The notes: generated by a model from the letters alone, not told the origin. A DNA stretch of 64,000 nt from Fulvivirga ligni (GCF_021389935.1 NZ_CP089979.1:186001-250000); one strand, 5' to 3'. Counted from the first letter of the stretch, positions 1 to 10,746 are shown. Made by a program: numbers and translations.

Positions 1-102
1 GGCCGCTTCATTTACCACAGTATATCCCGCATCTTCAAGAATAATTCTCAAAACTGCGCGCATGTAATAAGAGTCATCGACCACTAGAATGTTTTTACTC
101 AT
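1..102 (-). CDS. CheY-like response regulator, N-terminal part (cut by window edge)
   Basis: Reading leftward from the ATG at 102, the 34 visible codons give MSKNILVVDDSYYMRAVLRI and then an ILEDAGYTVV stretch. This is the first beta strand, the acidic DD pair and helix 1 of a receiver domain. The phospho-acceptor aspartate and everything after it lie outside the window, so an attached output domain cannot be excluded. The gene starts 21 bases after the CheW-like gene stops and shares its direction, so it is probably the phosphate acceptor of the same chemosensory operon. The family is clear; its role as the CheY of this cluster is inferred from position. Confidence 0.85.
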   Translation of the reverse strand, partial: MSKNILVVDDSYYMRAVLRIILEDAGYTVVNEAA

Positions 103-123
103 AACTTATTTTCTTAACAATAA

Positions 124-639
124 TTATTTTGATATCTGTCTTATTTCACTTTCTGACAATACTTTAAGAATATCAAGGAGGATAATGAGATCACCTCCTA
201 CAGCCTTCCCTACACCATCAATAAACCTGTTTCTTATTTTCGCTTTCTCTACCACATCAGCTGAGCGATCGATTTGAGAATCAGTTAAAATCAATGTATT
301 AGGAACTTCATTTACTGTGAAACCTATGGTGTAAGTGTCAGCATCTATCACAATGGTATAGGTTTTACTATTTAAACCACTATTTAAACTAAGAACCGGC
401 TTCATATTGAAACGCTCCTCTAAATCAACAATGGCAATAAGTTCACCTCTCACATTAGCCACCCCCTTAATAAAAGAAGGTGTGCGAGGCATTTTAGAAA
501 CTTTTGGCGTAACAGCCACTTCCTTCACATGCTCTATTTTAACAGCATGGTGCTCACCACCCAAGACAAACGTGACGAACTGGTAGCTCTGCTCTTCTTT
601 GACTTTTTTAGCCTTTGCTGCAACCTCCTTTACACTCAT
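124..639 (-). CDS. CheW-like coupling protein
   Basis: A 171-residue protein, the usual size for a single CheW domain. It has a short lysine-rich lead (about residues 1-17) and then the SH3-like fold: YQFVTFVLGGEHHAVKIEHV, the IKGVANVRGELIAIVDL core near residues 57-75, and a C-terminal GGDLIILLDI strand. CheW proteins bridge chemoreceptor tips to the CheA kinase. It starts 2 bases after the stop of the giant receptor gene and lies 21 bases before the CheY-like gene, so the three are very likely one transcript. No CheA is visible; it may lie beyond the left edge. The longer basic N-terminus is unusual but not diagnostic. Confidence 0.9.
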   Translation of the reverse strand: MSVKEVAAKAKKVKEEQSYQFVTFVLGGEHHAVKIEHVKEVAVTPKVSKMPRTPSFIKGVANVRGELIAIVDLEERFNMKPVLSLNSGLNSKTYTIVIDADTYTIGFTVNEVPNTLILTDSQIDRSADVVEKAKIRNRFIDGVGKAVGGDLIILLDILKVLSESEIRQISK

Positions 640-641
640 GG

Positions 642-3600
642 CTATTTCTTACCTCCCTTGGTGTTCTTTCTAGTCGTAGCTGGCTTAGTAGTCTTCGAAC
701 CAGTACCTGTCACTTTTTTAGATCGAGGTGTAGAAGTCGAATCTTTCTTAGGTGTAGCAGTTGTCTTTTTGGTCGCTGCGGATGCCTTTGTAGATTTTGG
801 TTTCTCTGCCGGCTTTTCCTTAGCATCTGACATTTTAGACGCCATCAATCTCTTGGATGGAGATGAGATAGCTCTACTTTGATTACCACCTTTATTCAAA
901 GTACTGGAAGTTCCCTTTAGCACGCTCGAACTGGTTTTAGGAGAAACCTCTCTTATTGTTCTTCGAGACACGCTAATATTAGCCCTTTTACTAATAATCT
1001 GTGGAGAGAAGTAGTCGCCATTATTATTTTGGTATAACCTGAACGCAGCAATACCCATCTGTAAGTCTTCTGCAATGAATTTCATGTTCTGGCTAGACTC
1101 AGTAAACTCTTCCATTGAAATAGATAATTGCTGAGCTGTAGTAGCAACACCATCCGTGGTAGAAGCTGTTTGTTCAGCGATATCCACTACCTCTTCCACA
1201 TATTTCACTACATCAGAAATCTTTTTCTTTTGTAACTCAGTGGCCACCTTAATGTCTTCTGCTGTTTCCAATGTTTTACTACTTGAATCAGCAATGTTTT
1301 TAAAGGCTTCCGTGGCTTCGAATGTAGCTTGCTTACCTTTATCAACCATCTCTGTCATATTAACAATAGCCGTAGATGCAGACGATGAATCTTTCTTTAC
1401 ATCTGCTACCAGTGTTTCAATTTCATTAGCAGACTTCCTGGAACCCTCAGCAAGTTTTCTGATCTCTTCCGCTACTACGGCGAAACCTTTACCTGCTTCT
1501 CCTGCACGAGCAGCCTCGATCGCTGCGTTAAGTGCAAGTAGGTTGGTTTGAGCAGAGATGTCGGTGATTACACCAAGGTATTTAGAAATTTCCTGAGAAC
1601 GCTCACTTAAGATTTCAATGGTTTTTGTAGTTAAAGCTGCTGAAGCAGAAATTTGCTCCATGTTTTTCACCACCTGCGAAACCGTTTTCATACCCATCTG
1701 AGAAGTGTTCACACCCAGTGCTGCAGCATTGTTCACAATTTCTGCTTTTCGTGCCGTCTCTTCAGTCACGGTCATGATTTCCTCTATCAATTTAAAGGCC
1801 TGATCCGTTTTACCCGCCTGATTCTTAGCACCTTCCGCCATTTCCTGCATAGAGATTGCCACATCAACCGTAATTTCATTCATATCCAGACCTTTGGCAG
1901 CCATCTCCTCTGAGGACTCACCCACTACCATCGAACTCTCGTTGATATTCAATAGAAGGGTATTCAAATTACTTACCGCAGTGTTAAGTGCATTTGACAT
2001 AGAATGAATATCTCCAGCAGTTGCGATCTCCACTCTCTGCGTAAGATCTCCCTCAGAAATGGCTCGTACTATACGGCTTACCTCCAATACTGGTGATACA
2101 ATTGAACCCAAAAGGTTATTTAGCGTATCAACCAATTCTTTCCAGCTTCCACTGATATCGGTCATGGCTACACGTTCCGTAAGTTTACCTTCCGTACCAG
2201 CCACTCTTGCCACCCTACTTACCTCTTGAGCTAGGGAGTTAAGCATAGTCACCATTGAGTTGATTGTTTCTGCCAGCTCAGCTACCTCACCTCGGGCATC
2301 CAAGGTGAACTTTTGAGTCAAATCTCCTTTCGATACCGCCGTTACTAATCGAACAATCCCCCGCACCTGAGTGGTAAGGTTGTTCGCCATTATATTTACA
2401 TTTTCAGTCAGTTGCTTCCATACGCCTTCTACACCCGGTACATTAGCCTGACCACCTAGTTTACCTTCAGTTCCCACCTCACGTGCCACACGAGTTACCT
2501 CGCTGGAGAATACGTTAAGTGAGTCCACCATCTTATTGAGGTTTTCTTTCAATACTGCTAACTCTCCGTTTACATCCACTGTAATCTTTTTAGTCAGGTC
2601 ACCTCTCGCCACTGCGGTTGCTACCTGGGCAATATCTCGCACTTGTAAGGTAAGGTTGCTAGCCATGGTGTTCACGTTCATGGTTAATTCCTTCCAAATA
2701 CCTTCAACACCTGGTACATTGGCCTGACCACCTAGCTTACCTTCAGTTCCCACCTCTCTGGAAACCCTGGTTACCTCACCAGCAAATATGTTCAGTGAGT
2801 CCACCATCTGGTTGATGATGTTTTTAAGCTCTAGAACCTCTCCCTGAACCTCTACAGTAATGGTTTGAGTTAGGTCACCCCTTGCTACAGCCGTTGCTAC
2901 TCCTGCAATTCCACGCACCTGAGTAGTCAGGTTATTCGCCATGATATTCACATTCATAGTGAGCTGCTTCCAAACACCTTCCACACCTGGTACGTTAGCC
3001 TGACCACCTAGTTTACCTTCGGTACCCACCTCACGCGCCACACGAGTTACCTCTTCAGCAAATACGTTAAGTGAATCCACCATTCGGTTTAGGTTTTCCT
3101 TCAGATCAGCAATTTCACCTTTTACATTTACTGTAATCTTCTGACTCAGGTCACCCTCAGCCACGGCAGTTGCCACATTTGATATATCTCGTACCTGAGC
3201 AGTAAGGTTGCTACCCATGGTATTCACATTATCAGTAAGTTCTTTCCAAACACCTTCAACACCTGGCACTTTTGCCTGACTACCCAAGTTACCCTCTGTA
3301 CCCACTTCACGAGCCACACGCGTTACCTCATTAGCAAATATATTCAGGGAATCCACCATCTGGTTGATATTCTCCTTCAGCTCAAGTATCTCACCTTTTA
3401 CATTTACTGAGATTTTCTTTGTCAAATCACCCTTTGCTACGGCTGTTGACACCTTGGCAATATCTCGTACTTGCTCGGTAAGGTTGCTGGCCATGGTATT
3501 TACATTGTCAGTAAGCTCTTTCCATAGTCCTTCAACTCCTGGCACTCGAGCCTGACCTCCTAGATTACCTTCCGTGCCCACTTCACGAGCCACACGTGTT

Positions 3601-5576
3601 ACCTCACTGGCAAATATGTTCAGTGAGTCCACCATCTGATTCAGATATTCCTTCAGTTCTAAGAACTCACCTTTTACATCTACCGTAATCTTTTGAGTCA
3701 TATCACCTTTTGCCACAGCTATAGCTACATCGGCAATATCCCTTACCTGAGAAGTAAGGTTACTGGCCATGGTATTTACATTGTCAGTAAGCTCTTTCCA
3801 TACACCGGCTACGTTTGGCACATTCGCCTGCCCTCCCAGCTTACCTTCGGTACCCACTTCACGTGCCACCCTGGTCACCTCATCTGAGAATATGTTCAGT
3901 GAATCCACCATGAGGTTTATATTCTCCTTTAGATCAGCAATTTCGCCTTTGGCATCCACCTTAATTTTCTGAGTCATATCCCCTTTAGCCACAGCAATAG
4001 CTACATCGGCAATATCCCTTACCTGAGCAGTAAGATTACTGGCCATGGTATTTACATTATCGGTTAGCTCCTTCCATACGCCAGCCACGTTAGGCACATT
4101 CGCCTGACCTCCTAGTTTACCCTCTGTACCCACTTCACGAGCTACACGAGTTACCTCATCGGAGAAAATGTTAAGCGAGTCTACCATTCCGTTAATATTG
4201 GCCTTCAAATCAGCAATCTCACCTTTTACGTCCACCATTACCTTTTGCGACAAGTCTCCTTGAGCCACTGCAGAGGATACTTTTGCAATATCTCGTACCT
4301 GGGCAGTAAGATTACTTCCCATGGTATTCACATTATCCGTAAGATCTTTCCAAACACCAGCCACGTTGGGCACATTTGCTTGTGCTCCCAGCTTACCTTC
4401 AGTACCCACCTCACGGGCCACTCTGGTCACCTCATTACTGAATATATTCAGCGAGTCAACCATTTTATTTATATTTTCCTTTAGATCGGCTATTTCACCT
4501 TTTACATCTACGGAAACCTTTTGCGTTAAATCTCCTTGTGCAACGGCCGTAGATACTTTTGCAATATCCCTTACCTGTGAGGTAAGGTTGCTGGCCATCA
4601 TATTCACATTTTCGGTCAGTTCTTTCCATACGCCTTCTACTCCCGGCACTCGTGCCTGTCCACCAAGATTTCCTTCCGTCCCCACTTCACGAGCCACCCG
4701 AATAACCTCATCTGCAAAGGTATTTAGGGAATCAGTCATCTGGTTAATGTTCTCCTTTAACACCAAGAACTCACCCTTCACATCTACCGACACTTTCTTA
4801 GTAAGATTACCCTTTCCTACTGCTGTAGCTACGTTGGCAATATCCCTCACCTGATTGGTAAGATTACTAGCCATAAGATTCACGTTGTCCGTGAGGTCCT
4901 TCCATACACCGGCTACATTAGGAACAGTAGCCTGACCACCTAACTTACCTTCTGTACCCACCTCAAGAGCCACACGCGTTACCTCTCCGGCAAATAGATT
5001 AAGGTTATCAATGGTTCTGTTAATGGTTTCGGCCATCACCTTAAAATCACCAGTTACAGGAATTTCAAATTTCTCATATAGATTACCGCCTGAAATATTC
5101 TTCAGTACTTTACCCACCTCCAATACCGGTATGGCAATAGAATCTACAAGACCATTGATATTATTAATAATATCTTTCCAGAAGCCTGACGCATTTTCCG
5201 CAGAGGCCCTGGCTGTAAGATTTCCTTCAATACCAGCTACCTTAGATATTCTGGAAACCTCTCCACCCACTCCGGAAATCATTTCCACCATACTATTGTA
5301 GGCTTCAGCTATTTCGGAGAAAATATCATCTTCTTCTTTATTCAGCCTTACGGAAATGTCACCTTTCTTAAAGGCATCAAGAGCAAAAAGTATCTTATTT
5401 AATCGTTTAGTAGCATATTCTTCGTCCTTTAAAGTTTCTTTAATAGGAATGGAATAATTCTCGATGGTATGAGAGGGAGGTTCATTTTGAGATTTGGAGG
5501 GTTGCTTTCCTTTGCTATCTTTCAAGGTAGAATTTTCCTTCTCGCCTTCAGGTTGAGGCTTCTGGGTTGATCTCAT
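642..5576 (-). CDS. Soluble poly-HAMP methyl-accepting chemotaxis protein with basic C-terminal tail
   Basis: A 1644-residue chemoreceptor. No hydrophobic segment long enough for a membrane span or signal peptide is visible, so it should be cytoplasmic. Residues 1-50 are polar. Residues 55-1190 are HAMP units: about ten near-identical 92-residue repeats, each carrying EVGTEG, a VW(K)xLTxNVN stretch and QVRxIAxVxTAVAxGDL, flanked by more diverged copies. The 92-residue unit resembles the poly-HAMP arrays of fungal group III (Nik1/Os-1) histidine kinases. Residues about 1200-1480 form the receptor signalling hairpin, with its tip at [20 protein letters not shown]. The last 61 residues hold 17 Lys and 2 Arg with many Ala, Thr, Ser and Pro, like a histone H1 tail. 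CheW and CheY genes follow directly. The ligand is unknown. Confidence 0.93.
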   Translation of the reverse strand: MRSTQKPQPEGEKENSTLKDSKGKQPSKSQNEPPSHTIENYSIPIKETLKDEEYATKRLNKILFALDAFKKGDISVRLNKEEDDIFSEIAEAYNSMVEMISGVGGEVSRISKVAGIEGNLTARASAENASGFWKDIINNINGLVDSIAIPVLEVGKVLKNISGGNLYEKFEIPVTGDFKVMAETINRTIDNLNLFAGEVTRVALEVGTEGKLGGQATVPNVAGVWKDLTDNVNLMASNLTNQVRDIANVATAVGKGNLTKKVSVDVKGEFLVLKENINQMTDSLNTFADEVIRVAREVGTEGNLGGQARVPGVEGVWKELTENVNMMASNLTSQVRDIAKVSTAVAQGDLTQKVSVDVKGEIADLKENINKMVDSLNIFSNEVTRVAREVGTEGKLGAQANVPNVAGVWKDLTDNVNTMGSNLTAQVRDIAKVSSAVAQGDLSQKVMVDVKGEIADLKANINGMVDSLNIFSDEVTRVAREVGTEGKLGGQANVPNVAGVWKELTDNVNTMASNLTAQVRDIADVAIAVAKGDMTQKIKVDAKGEIADLKENINLMVDSLNIFSDEVTRVAREVGTEGKLGGQANVPNVAGVWKELTDNVNTMASNLTSQVRDIADVAIAVAKGDMTQKITVDVKGEFLELKEYLNQMVDSLNIFASEVTRVAREVGTEGNLGGQARVPGVEGLWKELTDNVNTMASNLTEQVRDIAKVSTAVAKGDLTKKISVNVKGEILELKENINQMVDSLNIFANEVTRVAREVGTEGNLGSQAKVPGVEGVWKELTDNVNTMGSNLTAQVRDISNVATAVAEGDLSQKITVNVKGEIADLKENLNRMVDSLNVFAEEVTRVAREVGTEGKLGGQANVPGVEGVWKQLTMNVNIMANNLTTQVRGIAGVATAVARGDLTQTITVEVQGEVLELKNIINQMVDSLNIFAGEVTRVSREVGTEGKLGGQANVPGVEGIWKELTMNVNTMASNLTLQVRDIAQVATAVARGDLTKKITVDVNGELAVLKENLNKMVDSLNVFSSEVTRVAREVGTEGKLGGQANVPGVEGVWKQLTENVNIMANNLTTQVRGIVRLVTAVSKGDLTQKFTLDARGEVAELAETINSMVTMLNSLAQEVSRVARVAGTEGKLTERVAMTDISGSWKELVDTLNNLLGSIVSPVLEVSRIVRAISEGDLTQRVEIATAGDIHSMSNALNTAVSNLNTLLLNINESSMVVGESSEEMAAKGLDMNEITVDVAISMQEMAEGAKNQAGKTDQAFKLIEEIMTVTEETARKAEIVNNAAALGVNTSQMGMKTVSQVVKNMEQISASAALTTKTIEILSERSQEISKYLGVITDISAQTNLLALNAAIEAARAGEAGKGFAVVAEEIRKLAEGSRKSANEIETLVADVKKDSSSASTAIVNMTEMVDKGKQATFEATEAFKNIADSSSKTLETAEDIKVATELQKKKISDVVKYVEEVVDIAEQTASTTDGVATTAQQLSISMEEFTESSQNMKFIAEDLQMGIAAFRLYQNNNGDYFSPQIISKRANISVSRRTIREVSPKTSSSVLKGTSSTLNKGGNQSRAISSPSKRLMASKMSDAKEKPAEKPKSTKASAATKKTTATPKKDSTSTPRSKKVTGTGSKTTKPATTRKNTKGGKK
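2204..4964 (-). repeat. In-frame tandem array of ~276-bp HAMP repeats
   Basis: Within the chemoreceptor gene, about ten consecutive units of 276 bp (92 codons) repeat from the first to the last EVGTEG-type motif. The units alternate between two flavours, VPNVAGVW and VPGVEGVW, and differ mainly at synonymous positions. Two adjacent units around 3690-4040 share the same [11 protein letters not shown] variant, which suggests a recent duplication. Unit length and open frame are kept throughout, so copy number could change without breaking the protein. Boundaries are set from protein motifs and are approximate. Confidence 0.9.
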
Positions 5577-5694
5577 AAAATTTTAGTTAATGTAATCCAA
5601 TAACCTTTCATGATCAAAATTGTTATCATCTGACATTCTTTTTTAATCTCAAAATCTCATTGAGTTTTAACAAACTTTATTCATCGCGGCAACC

Positions 5695-7392
5695 GTGGAA
5701 GAACCTAAAACCCAAAATACTGAACTGCTTCAGCAAAGCTTAAGTAACTCATTACTGGATAATTGTGTAGATGGAATTATCGGTTTTGATCGTGATTTAA
5801 GAATCATTGAATGGAATAAGATCATAGAATTGCATTATGGCATTTCTAAAGAAATAGCCATCAATAATTACATCTTTGATTATTTCCCTGAACTTTCAAA
5901 AGATGAAGATCATAAACTACTTGCAGAAGTCTTAAAAGGGGGTAGCATATATCTTAAAGACAAATGCTATAAAAACAGACCTGGTTTTTACGAGATTCTT
6001 ATAGCTCCCGTACACGATTATGAGAAAAATGTAATAGGAGGAACAATTACTCTGCATGATATTACAGAGGTAAAAGAAATGCTTGAGCGGGTAAGCCTTC
6101 AGAATAAAAAATTGATGCGCTCTAATGAGCAACTTCAGGTAGAGATCAACGATAGAAAAAAAGCAGAAGATGACCTAAAGCAAGCGCATAATCACTTAGA
6201 ACAGAGGGTACAAGAGAGGACTGCTGAGCTCGCCAAGGCAAAGCAGGAAGCAGAAAACGCTTCTAAAGAGAAAGATAAGTTCCTGGCTAATATGAGTCAT
6301 GAAATACGGACTCCTATGAATGCCATTATTGGTATGGCTCAATTATTATCAGATACGCGTCTTACTAAACAGCAGCAAAAATATGTAGAAACAATTAACT
6401 CTGCATCTGACAATCTACTTTCTCTAATTAATGATATACTGGATTTCAGCAAGATTGAAGCTGGTATGATTACTTTCGAGAATAAGGAATTTGATATTAA
6501 TAAGCTAGCAGCCGAGGTACTTGAAATTACCGCCTTTAAATGTGAAGGGGAACAGATTCAACTTAATAAAAATATCTCTGAACATCTTCCTGCAATTATT
6601 AAAGGAGATAAGTATAGACTGAATCAAATTCTTCTCAACCTACTCAGTAATGCAGTTAAATTTACTTCTCACGGCAATATTAGTCTTACATTAAATCTCG
6701 AAAAAGAGACTGATCAACAAGTATTTGTCAACTTTAAAGTAAAAGATACAGGCATAGGCATTCCTGACGATAAATTAGAAACCATATTTCACAATTTCAC
6801 ACAAGCAAGTAGCGAAACTACCAGAAAATATGGTGGAACTGGACTCGGCCTATCGATTGTAAAATCCTTAGTGGAACTGCAAGGTGGAAATATTGAAGTT
6901 CGTAGTAAGGAAGGTCTGGGCTCAGAGTTTATATTCACTATACCCTATGATAAAGCACAGCCACATAATAATAAAACAACCAGAGAACCAAAACCCACCT
7001 CTCAGAAGGCACAGGTCGAAGGTAAAAAAATACTGGTAGTTGAAGACAATGAATTGAATCAATTCCTGATTAAGTCCCTACTACTAAAGCAAAAGGCAGA
7101 AGTGCACATTGCCAATGATGGTCAGAAAGCTGTTGAGCGATTAAAAATTGAGACTTTCGATTTGGTACTCATGGATATCCAAATGCCCAATATGGATGGA
7201 TATGAAGCCACCAAGCAAATCAGAGCCGGCATAGAATCAGACATCACTATCTTACCTATTGTCGCAATGACCGCTCATGCATTAGTAGGTGAGAAAGAAA
7301 AGTGCTTAGCAGCTGGAATGAATGACTACATTACTAAGCCAATTAAAATAATAGAACTAACCGATTGTTTAAAAAGAGTTTTAAATAGATAA
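5695..7392 (+). CDS. PAS-domain hybrid sensor histidine kinase with receiver domain
   Basis: A 565-residue cytoplasmic kinase. It has a PAS domain (about residues 20-125), a coiled coil (125-195), a HisKA domain with phospho-acceptor His202 in SHEIRTP, and a HATPase domain with N-box Asn319, G1 DTGIGI at 351 and G2 GGTGLGL at 380. A C-terminal receiver follows, with EDN near 450 and acceptor Asp494 in LMDIQMPNMDGYE. The start is a GTG: an in-frame stop lies 8 codons upstream and no ATG intervenes. The Hpt gene begins 3 bases after the stop, so phosphate can pass His202 to Asp494 to the Hpt histidine. It is divergent from the chemoreceptor operon, sharing a 118-bp gap. The final response regulator is not obvious; the adjacent CheY is one candidate. 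Confidence 0.9.
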   Translation: MEEPKTQNTELLQQSLSNSLLDNCVDGIIGFDRDLRIIEWNKIIELHYGISKEIAINNYIFDYFPELSKDEDHKLLAEVLKGGSIYLKDKCYKNRPGFYEILIAPVHDYEKNVIGGTITLHDITEVKEMLERVSLQNKKLMRSNEQLQVEINDRKKAEDDLKQAHNHLEQRVQERTAELAKAKQEAENASKEKDKFLANMSHEIRTPMNAIIGMAQLLSDTRLTKQQQKYVETINSASDNLLSLINDILDFSKIEAGMITFENKEFDINKLAAEVLEITAFKCEGEQIQLNKNISEHLPAIIKGDKYRLNQILLNLLSNAVKFTSHGNISLTLNLEKETDQQVFVNFKVKDTGIGIPDDKLETIFHNFTQASSETTRKYGGTGLGLSIVKSLVELQGGNIEVRSKEGLGSEFIFTIPYDKAQPHNNKTTREPKPTSQKAQVEGKKILVVEDNELNQFLIKSLLLKQKAEVHIANDGQKAVERLKIETFDLVLMDIQMPNMDGYEATKQIRAGIESDITILPIVAMTAHALVGEKEKCLAAGMNDYITKPIKIIELTDCLKRVLNR

Positions 7393-7395
7393 TTA

Positions 7396-7746
7396 ATGAC
7401 TAACTATACTAACCTAGATTATTTAATAGATTTTACAGATAACGATCCAGATTTAATCAAGCAGGGAATTAGCACCTACATGAGTAGATCACCCGAACTA
7501 CTTGATAAATTAGTAACAAGTGTGAAAACTCAAGATTGGAAAGGGATTCATGACAGCGCACACAGTCTTTATACCTCAACCCAAATAGTAGGATTGAGCT
7601 GTCTTGCTAAGCCAATAAAAGAAGTTGAAAGTCAGGCAAGAGAAGAAAAAGGTATGCCTGAGGTATCTGAAAAGGTAGATTACATTAATAAAATAATGCT
7701 TCAATCCTACGAAGAACTTGCAGAGAGTCTTAAAAGGTATGAGTAA
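7396..7746 (+). CDS. Stand-alone Hpt phosphotransfer protein
   Basis: A 116-residue, mostly helical protein. His56 sits in HDSAHSLYTST, which matches the HxLxxS pattern around the phospho-histidine of Hpt domains. A C-terminal helix (EELAESLKRYE) completes the expected four-helix bundle. The start ATG lies 3 bases after the hybrid kinase stop, so the two are co-transcribed and this protein is the probable next relay step after the kinase receiver domain. The usual glycine after HxLK is replaced here by Thr/Ser, a mild deviation. A bidirectional terminator follows. Confidence 0.8.
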   Translation: MTNYTNLDYLIDFTDNDPDLIKQGISTYMSRSPELLDKLVTSVKTQDWKGIHDSAHSLYTSTQIVGLSCLAKPIKEVESQAREEKGMPEVSEKVDYINKIMLQSYEELAESLKRYE

Positions 7747-7770
7747 ATTCTAGAAACACATTAAAACAAA

Positions 7771-7803
7771 AAAGCCATTTTGAAATTCAAAATGGCTTTT
7801 TTG
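7771..7803. terminator. Bidirectional intrinsic terminator between Hpt gene and rpsJ
   Basis: Perfect 14-bp arms at 7771-7784 and 7786-7799 are flanked by A-runs on the left and T-runs on the right. It serves the rightward kinase/Hpt unit and the leftward str operon ending in rpsJ (stop at 7821). Confidence 0.85.
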
Positions 7804-7820
7804 TTTCGGTTATAATAACC

Positions 7821-8126
7821 TTATACTTTGATCTCTACATCAACTCCACTTGGTAATTCAAGTTTCATTAATGCATCAACAGTCTTAGTGCTGTTAGAGT
7901 AGATATCAACTAGTCTTTTGTAAGTACAAAGTTGAAACTGCTCTCTTGACTTCTTGTTCACGTGTGGTGATCTAAGTACTGTAAACTTCTCCTTTATAGT
8001 AGGAAGAGGAATAGGACCGCTAACCACAGCGCCAGTAGTCTTTACTGCTCTTACGATCTTCTCTGATGACTTATCCACCAAGTTATGATCGTATGACTTT
8101 AATTTTATTCTAATTTTTTGATTCAT
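7821..8126 (-). CDS. rpsJ: 30S ribosomal protein S10
   Basis: 101 residues, standard length. It starts [20 protein letters not shown], contains the conserved GPIPLPT stretch and ends in [11 protein letters not shown], all typical of S10. S10 sits in the 30S head and, as NusE, binds NusB/NusG in antitermination. It starts 11 bases after fusA ends and is the last gene of the rpsL-rpsG-fusA-rpsJ unit. A terminator follows at once and the next gene is unrelated and convergent. The usual continuation into rplC-rplD-rplW-rplB is therefore absent here. Confidence 0.97.
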   Translation of the reverse strand: MNQKIRIKLKSYDHNLVDKSSEKIVRAVKTTGAVVSGPIPLPTIKEKFTVLRSPHVNKKSREQFQLCTYKRLVDIYSNSTKTVDALMKLELPSGVDVEIKV

Positions 8127-8137
8127 AGCTTAATTAA

Positions 8138-10252
8138 TTAAACAGCTGCTCCCTTTACTTCTTCTATAACTTTATCTGCTAAGTTCTTAGGAACTGGATC
8201 ATAGTGAGAGAACGTTAATGAAGCTGTTGCTCTACCTGAAGTGATAGTTCTTAAGTCAGTTACATAACCAAATAGTTCTGACAAAGGAACATCAGCCTTA
8301 ATTACCTGAGCAGCACCTTTAGTATCCATACCTCTCATTAAACCTCTTCTCTTGTTAAGGTCACCAGTAACAGATCCCATGTACTCTTCTGGAGTCACTA
8401 CTTCAACTTTCATAACCGGCTCAAGAAGTTGAGGACCAGCTTGTCTAGTTGCAGCTTTGAAACCTAATCTTGCCGCCATTTCGAAAGAAAGAGCATCCGA
8501 ATCCACGTCGTGGAAACTACCGTGATAGACCTCAACTTTCATAGCTTCGATAGGATAACCAGCTAAAGGTCCGTTCTGCATAGCAGACTCAAATCCTTTC
8601 TGGATAGCCGGGATAAATTCCTTAGGAATAGCTCCACCAGTAATGCTGTTTACAAATTGTAAACCTGGTTTGATAGTACCATCTTCAGCAGGATCAGCAG
8701 GTCCAAGCTTGAATACGATATCAGCGAACTTACCTTTACCACCAGACTGCTTTTTGTAAACCTCTTTGTGATCAACCAATGAAGTAATATCTTCTTTATA
8801 AGCCACCTGAGGAGCACCTTGGTTAACCTCTACTTTGAATTCTCTCTTCAAACGATCCATGATAATATCAAGGTGAAGTTCACCCATACCTCTAAGGATA
8901 GTTTGTCCAGTTTCTTCGTCAGTATTAACTTGTAATGTCGGATCTTCCTCTACAAGTTTAGCAATAGCCATACCCATTTTGTCAACATCGGCCTGAGTTT
9001 TAGGCTCGATAGCATAACCAATTACTGGCTCAGGGAAATCCATAGATTCTAATACAATCTTAGCATTCTCCACACAAAGGGTATCACCAGTTTTAATATC
9101 TTTAAATCCTACTACAGCGGCGATATCACCAGCATGTAATTGGTCAATTTGATTCTGCTTGTTAGCGTGCATCTGGAATATTCTAGAAATACGCTCTTTT
9201 TTATTCGTTCTTGTATTGAAAACATAAGAACCAGAATCCAACAGACCAGAGTAAGATCTTACAAAGCAAAGTCTTCCTACAAATGGGTCAGTAGCAATCT
9301 TAAATGCTAGAGCACTGAAAGGCTCACTCGTTGAAGGCTTTCTTGAAATTTTTTCTTCTGTATCAGGGTCAGTTCCAACAATGTTATCTCTATCTAAAGG
9401 AGATGGTAACAACTCCATTACATAGTTCAACATAGTTTGAACACCTTTATTTTTGAAGGCAGAACCACACATCATAGGAACGAAAGCTAAATCGATAGTA
9501 GCTTTTCTTAAAGCTGCTACCACTTCGTCTCTTGAAATAGATTCAGGATCCTCAAAATATTTCTCCATAAGGCTCTCGTCGTATTCAGCCACAGCCTCCA
9601 ATAACTGCTCTCTGTAGCTATTTACGTCGTCAACCATATCAGCAGGTATCTCTACCTCACTGAAAGTCATACCTAGATCTTCCTCGTTCCATACCATTGC
9701 CTTCATCTCCACTAAGTCAACTACACCTTTGAAGTTAGCTTCAGCACCAATTGGCAATTGTAAAGGAACAGCTTTAGTTCCAAGCATTTCTTTAACTTGC
9801 TTACAAACATTTAAGAAGTCAGCTCCGTCACGGTCCATTTTATTTACGAACCCAACTCTAGCAACTTTATAGTTATCAGCAAGTCTCCAGTTAGTTTCAG
9901 ACTGTGGCTCTACACCATCAACTGCACTAAAAAGGAAAACTAAACCATCCAATACTCTTAAAGATCTGTTTACTTCTACTGTAAAGTCAACGTGTCCTGG
10001 AGTATCAATGATATTAATGTGATATTTTTCACCGTTATATGGCCAGAATACAGTAGTTGCAGCAGAAGTAATTGTAATACCTCTTTCCTGCTCCTGCTCC
10101 ATCCAGTCCATGGTAGCAGCACCGTCGTGTACCTCACCGATTTTGTGGCTAACACCAGTGTAATACAGAATACGCTCTGTAGTAGTGGTCTTACCAGCAT
10201 CGATGTGTGCAGCGATACCTATATTTCTTGTTAATCTAAGATCTCTTGCCAT
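8138..10252 (-). CDS. fusA: Elongation factor G
   Basis: 704 residues, normal for bacterial EF-G. The GTPase motifs are intact: P-loop AHIDAGKTT near residue 16, the switch [10 protein letters not shown] stretch, and NKMDRDG. Domain II, domain IV (PAQ-like [19 protein letters not shown]) and domain V ([19 protein letters not shown]) follow in order. The factor drives translocation and, with RRF, ribosome recycling. It lies 12 bases after rpsG and 11 before rpsJ in the str operon. It is the only EF-G in the window. Confidence 0.98.
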   Translation of the reverse strand: MARDLRLTRNIGIAAHIDAGKTTTTERILYYTGVSHKIGEVHDGAATMDWMEQEQERGITITSAATTVFWPYNGEKYHINIIDTPGHVDFTVEVNRSLRVLDGLVFLFSAVDGVEPQSETNWRLADNYKVARVGFVNKMDRDGADFLNVCKQVKEMLGTKAVPLQLPIGAEANFKGVVDLVEMKAMVWNEEDLGMTFSEVEIPADMVDDVNSYREQLLEAVAEYDESLMEKYFEDPESISRDEVVAALRKATIDLAFVPMMCGSAFKNKGVQTMLNYVMELLPSPLDRDNIVGTDPDTEEKISRKPSTSEPFSALAFKIATDPFVGRLCFVRSYSGLLDSGSYVFNTRTNKKERISRIFQMHANKQNQIDQLHAGDIAAVVGFKDIKTGDTLCVENAKIVLESMDFPEPVIGYAIEPKTQADVDKMGMAIAKLVEEDPTLQVNTDEETGQTILRGMGELHLDIIMDRLKREFKVEVNQGAPQVAYKEDITSLVDHKEVYKKQSGGKGKFADIVFKLGPADPAEDGTIKPGLQFVNSITGGAIPKEFIPAIQKGFESAMQNGPLAGYPIEAMKVEVYHGSFHDVDSDALSFEMAARLGFKAATRQAGPQLLEPVMKVEVVTPEEYMGSVTGDLNKRRGLMRGMDTKGAAQVIKADVPLSELFGYVTDLRTITSGRATASLTFSHYDPVPKNLADKVIEEVKGAAV

Positions 10253-10264
10253 TTTTAAAAGATA

Positions 10265-10732
10265 TTAAAATCTAAAGTGTGAAAATGCTTTGTTTGCTTC
10301 CGCCATCCTGTGCGTATCGTCCTTCTTCTTCACAGCTGCTCCTTCACCCTTAGATGCAGAGATGATTTCACCTGCTAGTCTATCTCTCATGGTTTTCTCT
10401 CCTCTCATTCTGGAATAACGAATCATCCATTTGATACCAAGAGTGACCTTTCTGTCAGGACGCACTTCCATAGGAACTTGAAAAGTTGCACCTCCGACTC
10501 TTCTACTCTTCACCTCTACTGAAGGCATAATGTTATTCAATGCTTTCTTCCAGGTTTCAAGACCATTTTCACCAGTCTTACTTTCCACTAGCTCAACAGC
10601 CTCATAGAAAATATTGTATGCTATACTTTTTTTACCATCAACCATAAGATAGTTCACAAACTTGGTAACAAGCGTATCTTGGAACTTAGGATCTGGTAGA
10701 ATGTACCGTTTCTTTGGTTTAGCTTTTCTCAT
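10265..10732 (-). CDS. rpsG: 30S ribosomal protein S7
   Basis: 155 residues, typical S7 size. It begins [20 protein letters not shown] and shows the conserved [12 protein letters not shown] and [10 protein letters not shown] segments, with [13 protein letters not shown] at the end. S7 nucleates assembly of the 30S head and contacts tRNA at the E site. In E. coli it also represses its own operon; whether that holds here is unknown. It lies 14 bases after rpsL and 12 before fusA, within one leftward transcript. Confidence 0.98.
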   Translation of the reverse strand: MRKAKPKKRYILPDPKFQDTLVTKFVNYLMVDGKKSIAYNIFYEAVELVESKTGENGLETWKKALNNIMPSVEVKSRRVGGATFQVPMEVRPDRKVTLGIKWMIRYSRMRGEKTMRDRLAGEIISASKGEGAAVKKKDDTHRMAEANKAFSHFRF

Positions 10733-10746
10733 TCTATTCTACTTAT

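Noticed and set aside
4321-4854. 177-codon open frame on the plus strand opposite the chemoreceptor
   Set aside because: It mirrors the repeat structure of the real gene and has no family motif; similar shadows recur along the array.
2204-4964. Regular repeats that might suggest a CRISPR-like array
   Set aside because: The unit is 276 bp, in frame and codes for HAMP domains; there are no short repeats with unique spacers.
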